Source: Planctomycetota bacterium (GTDB lineage Bacteria; Planctomycetota; Phycisphaerae; WQYP01). From it: a stretch of DNA of 7,263 nucleotides. The notes below the pieces were generated by a model. The model saw only the letters and a list, made by a program, of their open reading frames with translations, did not search any database and was not told the DNA's origin. The position numbers and the translations under genes were made by a program. This document shows positions 5,801-7,263 of the stretch, one piece after another (positions within the stretch are counted from its first letter, which is position 1; the number at the start of each line of letters is the position of its first letter). Where the stretch lies: positions 1-7,263 of the forward strand of contig JAKBAC010000164.1 of NCBI GenBank assembly GCA_021809365.1. Direction: 5' to 3'.

Positions 5801-6840
5801 GCAACTTCCCCACGTGTGGCCGCATCGAGCATATCACCGTAGTGCTCCACCACCGTATCATACGCCACGATACACGCCTCCACGCGTCGGAGGCGGCACA
5901 GGGCCACGAGCCGCGTTTTGCCCGCCGTCTGTGCCACGTCAAACCAGGGCGGATCAACAAAAGCACCAAAGATGGCGCAAGCTTTCTCGGCCAGGGCCAG
6001 CGCTTCGGTCATCCGATTCAGTTCCGTATGGTCCTTGAGCTTCTGGACCAGATAGCCGGCGGTCGACGTTCCTATGACTTCTTCCGCTACCGGACCGAAT
6101 TTTTCTTCCGCTTCCTCATAGGCGCTGATAACTTCCAATCCGCGATCCAGCGCAATTAAAAGTTTTACCCTTTCGAGCATGATCTCGCAGAGGCGATTTT
6201 GACCTACAATGTCTTTTTTGTCCGCAAATAGCTCCATGAGCCGCTGGCAGGCCGCCAGGGATTCGTTATCGCGTCCTGAATTTTCCAGAAGTTCAATTTT
6301 CATCCACAATGCTTTGGCCAGCAGTCGATCAGGCAGTTTAATTGGACCGTCAAGACACGCATGTAGAGCATTCACTGCCTCAGGCCCCCGCTTTAGCCGC
6401 GTCAAAAGCGACGCCCTGTTAAACATCGCCGAGGCTACATACGCTCGAGCCGCTTCGTTGGGCGTATCACCGAACTGCTCAACAACACGGGCATAACCAG
6501 CCAGGGCATCGTCCCGGCGGCCCAGAATATCCAAAACCGCCGCCCGATCCAACAATGTCTTGGCTATCTGCGGTTGAATTGCCGCTTCTTTATTATCTTG
6601 AAAAGTTTGCAGCAATAAATCAAATGCCGCCAGGGCAGGTTCGAACCGCCGCGTATGTAGCAGCAAGGCCCCTTTGGTAAAAATGGTTCGCGCCAGCTTT
6701 AACTGACGCTCCGGATTACTTGATCCGCTATACCGGGCAATCAGCTTTTCGGCATCCCTGAGCTTGGCTTCGACATCCATTGGCTGTTGTAATTCCGAAC
6801 TCGTCATCGCATGTTGTTCCATCATCATCCGGACATTCAA
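2893..6840 (-). CDS. Giant TPR-like repeat protein (about 27 units of 43 residues)
   Basis: The 1315-residue protein is made almost entirely of helix-pair repeats. The turn between helices (forms such as LGRRDDA, LGREVEA, MNRPQES, LGKIPEA) recurs near residues 64, 106, 148, 188, 231, 274, 317, 359, 403, 446, 487, 530, 573, 616, 659, 702, 745, 787 and 827, then 974, 1018, 1062, 1105, 1148, 1191, 1234 and 1276. The usual spacing is 42-44. A typical unit is VA-x-A-M-x2-K/R-A-x-L-L, then the turn, then EAxxAYxxVVxxFG and a short acidic/proline loop, as in TPRs with an elongated inter-repeat loop. Residues ~852-960 are a Val/Ala/Pro-rich linker splitting blocks of 19 and 8 units. There is no signal peptide, membrane segment or catalytic domain, so a cytoplasmic scaffold is inferred. 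The start used is TTG at 6840, with AGGTGA nine bases upstream; ATGs at 6828, 6825 or 6822 are alternatives. Confidence 0.88.
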   Translation of the reverse strand: MNVRMMMEQHAMTSSELQQPMDVEAKLRDAEKLIARYSGSSNPERQLKLARTIFTKGALLLHTRRFEPALAAFDLLLQTFQDNKEAAIQPQIAKTLLDRAAVLDILGRRDDALAGYARVVEQFGDTPNEAARAYVASAMFNRASLLTRLKRGPEAVNALHACLDGPIKLPDRLLAKALWMKIELLENSGRDNESLAACQRLMELFADKKDIVGQNRLCEIMLERVKLLIALDRGLEVISAYEEAEEKFGPVAEEVIGTSTAGYLVQKLKDHTELNRMTEALALAEKACAIFGAFVDPPWFDVAQTAGKTRLVALCRLRRVEACIVAYDTVVEHYGDMLDAATRGEVAGMLLDQSTDLAARKEYAAADKISDQIIQRFKPADDPDLATVSARAMFNKIALKALMGNPHEIMPACDAFIDRFRYSTHPVICEMLFHAWSRKAALLDSQNHDADALQAYEAAVKAGKALSLPALPVAANMAGKAACLSRMGRRAAQLEAYDELISTYGDNSSPGIRTVVAPALLAQAFMLREDGKLELSLASCEQFITWVERSTPAAMIVPLARAMFLRGELLEKLGREVEAAQAYGALAGRFDFNGETEARTCVPVALFNQAALLEKAELHEQSIAVLDALLERARGEPDLISPRLLAQCMLNRAVIYQSLQNTDSALAAYQQVVSNFGPADDSAIRAIVRSALLKKGRLLEKCEKHQDAILAFQTVIDYDVPENLQENKPINTAAAFTIAALLMRMNRPQESVAAYLSAQEKYGGSAEESIRIDMARGLCTLAQQALESGDFDTALAHDRAINQLFQHDPCPEVLGWVLQTAATTVAVNDKRQQAAAALEQAAKGIERLPEEIHPAAPISQQQGKSITVDEPAAVELLIPAEVQLATGQDAETVSEAAPIVVVTCGAQAELRAEEALIPAVKSADAPPATAMTANAPQANAPQADAQVSAQAGAVPVLTDMNSPGEHLMHLRHLKWGGHEADLIAGCDEFIKHYSGSESVTVRRDVAEAFRMKIEVVKKSGSLEDELRACNAFLLTFGRETEPAFSPLLCLTMLDRGRVFGQMDRVGHEVAAYDALMQRFGKSNDAALRPSIIETLQRQAVIAGQQSRIGDEVRCYQKLVSKYGNVADIDVQRHVAAAMLSTALALRKLDRKLDELAIYDSIIDRFEKTDDTAILFVVARAMMRKALTQGERGKRQEQIAVCDNIISRFTHSDALFLRQQAARSQCHRAAALAELGKIPEALICYDAAIRQFSDAAEPPLRVCAGLALFQKAELLRGQRRRAEAISCYQHFVQSYQTDDEEMSGLVSQSQSLLRVL
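4012..4044 (-). repeat. 15-base tandem repeat inside the TPR gene linker
   Basis: The plus-strand unit GGCTTGTGGGGCATT occurs twice in perfect tandem (4012-4026, 4027-4041), followed by GGC, with a degenerate partial copy to its left. It encodes the ANAPQ-ANAPQ run at residues 933-942 of the TPR protein. It is in frame, so copy-number change would lengthen or shorten the linker by five residues without breaking the protein. Confidence 0.8.
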
Positions 6841-6894
6841 TCGGTACTGTCACCTGGGGAGCTTGTCCGGGTAATCGCTGGCCATTACCTGGGC
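6841..6894 (-). promoter_or_regulatory. 5' leader hairpin of the TPR gene
   Basis: GGTAAT (6870-6875) and ATTACC (6884-6889) pair perfectly around an 8-nt loop, and the stem extends outward to 6865 and 6894 if G-T pairs are allowed. On the minus strand this hairpin lies about 25-55 nt upstream of the TTG start. The motif CCCAGGT occurs twice on the minus strand (plus-strand 6852-6858 and 6887-6893); the copy nearer the gene provides the putative Shine-Dalgarno. I could not place a convincing -35/-10 pair for the TPR gene. Confidence 0.35.
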
Positions 6895-7172
6895 AGACTT
6901 CTGGCAATAAGTGTAACGAAAATCCAAAAAAAATTCCCGCCGCCGCAAATGGATCCCGCGAATGAAGTCAGGAGCCTGTATGAGTAATTGCCCGGTTGCG
7001 ATCCCGGCGCGCCGGGATAATTTTTGGCTTCTTGGAGCATCGTGTCAACGAGCACCGTGGTGACAACCCGGTGGTTGGTTGGCGGCACTGGATCAACCAC
7101 CGGATTAACCATCCGGTGCTCGGGGGCACGATCTGTTTCAACGAGCACCGTGGTGACAACCCGGTGGCCCAT
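6885..7172 (-). CDS. Candidate small repeat protein upstream of the TPR gene (doubtful)
   Basis: An open minus-strand frame runs from ATG at 7172 to TAA at 6887-6885 (95 residues), ending 44 nt before the TPR start. The stretch holds three related units starting HR: HRVVTTVLVETDRAPE, HRMVNPVVDPVPPTN and HRVVTTVLVDTMLQE, in the same frame with 15-16 residue spacing. A Pro/Gly/Tyr segment NYPGAPGSQPGNYSYR follows. The final ~25 residues (near NFFWIFVTLIARSLPR) are hydrophobic, with codons unlike the first part. Against it: no good Shine-Dalgarno precedes the ATG, and the same DNA is strongly palindromic, which makes open frames in several directions. It could equally be a non-coding repeat. I do not recognise any family. 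Confidence 0.28.
   Translation of the reverse strand: MGHRVVTTVLVETDRAPEHRMVNPVVDPVPPTNHRVVTTVLVDTMLQEAKNYPGAPGSQPGNYSYRLLTSFAGSICGGGNFFWIFVTLIARSLPR
7001..7025 (+). terminator. Intrinsic terminator-like palindrome with T-run (plus orientation)
   Basis: ATCCCGGCGCGCCGGGAT (7001-7018) is a perfect 18-base palindrome, foldable as a 7-bp stem with CGCG loop, followed by AATTTTT (7019-7025). In the plus direction this is a textbook Rho-independent terminator. No convincing plus-strand gene ends here. It might stop an antisense transcript running away from the TPR promoter region, or be part of the adjacent repeat element. On the minus strand no T-run follows. Confidence 0.5.
7039..7167. repeat. 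Palindromic repeat block: 94-nt imperfect palindrome plus 30-base direct repeat
   Basis: Bases 7045-7074 are repeated perfectly at 7138-7167, 93 bases apart. Between them, 7097-7122 is an imperfect inverted copy. The left part folds as one long hairpin: ATCGTG (7039-7044) with CACGAT (7127-7132); CGAGCACCG (7049-7057) with CGGTGCTCG (7114-7122); TGGT (7058-7061) with ACCA (7108-7111); CCGGTGGTTG (7068-7077) with CAACCACCGG (7094-7103), leaving a short apical loop. A separate local hairpin, CACCGGAT/ATCCGGTG (7098-7105 with 7111-7118), is an alternative fold. CGGTGCTCG can also pair with the second CGAGCACCG (7142-7150). This resembles REP- or MITE-like intergenic repeats in form, but I see no transposase and no other copy in the window. 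Confidence 0.8.
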
Positions 7173-7179
7173 CAACGCT

Positions 7180-7263
7180 TCAACAGTTTTGGCTGATGAA
7201 TCCCACAACGCCGGCGGCGGCCATTAGGAGCGTCATTATTATCATGCGTAACTGGGCATGGGC
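7180..7263 (-). CDS. Possible 3' end of a gene entering from the right edge, hydrophobic C-terminus
   Basis: On the minus strand a frame open from the window edge gives AHAQLRMIIMTLLMAAAGV, then VGFISQNC, before TGA at 7182-7180. The middle is clearly hydrophobic and could be a C-terminal membrane helix. If translation starts at one of the internal ATGs, it could instead be a very short membrane peptide. Only 27 residues are visible, so coding status cannot be settled. Its stop lies seven bases before the ATG of the candidate frame at 7172, which would suit an operon leading into the TPR gene. Confidence 0.28.
   Translation of the reverse strand, partial: AHAQLRMIIMTLLMAAAGVVGFISQNC

Noticed and set aside
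3640..6496. Several plus-strand open frames of 74-197 codons opposite the TPR gene.
   Set aside because: They are shadows of the long minus-strand frame, which has consistent repeat structure throughout; none shows a ribosome site or recognisable protein features.
6850..6885. Eleven-codon minus-strand frame MASDYPDKLPR in phase with the TPR gene.
   Set aside because: Its AGGT is only two bases from the ATG, too close for initiation, and the frame is closed by TGA before the TPR start.
1501..6979. Shared 11-base word CAGGAGCCTGT at 1501-1511 and 6969-6979.
   Set aside because: Several 11-base matches are expected by chance within a 7.3 kb window, and no longer similarity surrounds it.
7226..7263. 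Plus-strand gene start at ATG 7244 (MRNWAW) with AGGAG upstream.
   Set aside because: The spacing of 13 bases is too long for a good ribosome site and only six codons are visible; the opposite strand has a competing open frame.

Overview
The window reads as chromosomal DNA from a Gram-negative-type bacterium that has both sigma-54 and CsrA. It is moderately GC-rich by eye. A planctomycete or related PVC-type lineage fits the long diverged repeat protein and the many unrecognised genes, but nothing in the sequence proves it, so taxonomy is a guess. There are no transposase, tRNA, rRNA or CRISPR signatures.

Layout, left to right. The first 122 bases are the 3' end of rpoN (sigma-54), ending with the RpoN box ARRTVAKYR. 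After a promoter with a perfect TATAAT and a ~140-nt structured leader comes a 308-residue response regulator (369-1295, +): a canonical receiver domain fused to a C-terminal half I do not recognise. A 332-base gap carrying three consecutive hairpins and many GGA triplets precedes csrA (1628-1909, +). Convergent to csrA is a 207-residue protein with an N-terminal CxxC/CxxC zinc-ribbon-like motif (2011-2634, -). Its start is moved inward from the longest frame because of a clear Shine-Dalgarno. Most of the right half is one 1315-residue protein built of about 27 TPR-like units with a 43-residue period (2893-6840, -), split into two blocks by an Ala/Pro linker. Upstream of it (6841-7263) lies a repeat-rich stretch holding an 18-base palindrome with a T-run, a ~94-nt imperfect palindrome and a perfect 30-base direct repeat. 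The same stretch may instead encode a small repeat protein on the minus strand. The 3' end of another minus-strand frame runs off the right edge.

How it may fit together. The plus-strand genes are all regulators: a promoter-specificity factor (sigma-54), a phosphorylation-switched response regulator and a post-transcriptional regulator (CsrA). The leaders of the response regulator and csrA are both rich in GGA, the core of CsrA sites, and contain stable hairpins, whereas the minus-strand leaders are not GGA-rich. The simplest inference is that CsrA autoregulates and also controls the response regulator. The two minus-strand genes look like a separate unit of unknown role. The best candidates for something undescribed are the GGA-rich switching leaders, the orphan output domain of the response regulator, and the palindromic repeat block upstream of the giant TPR protein.
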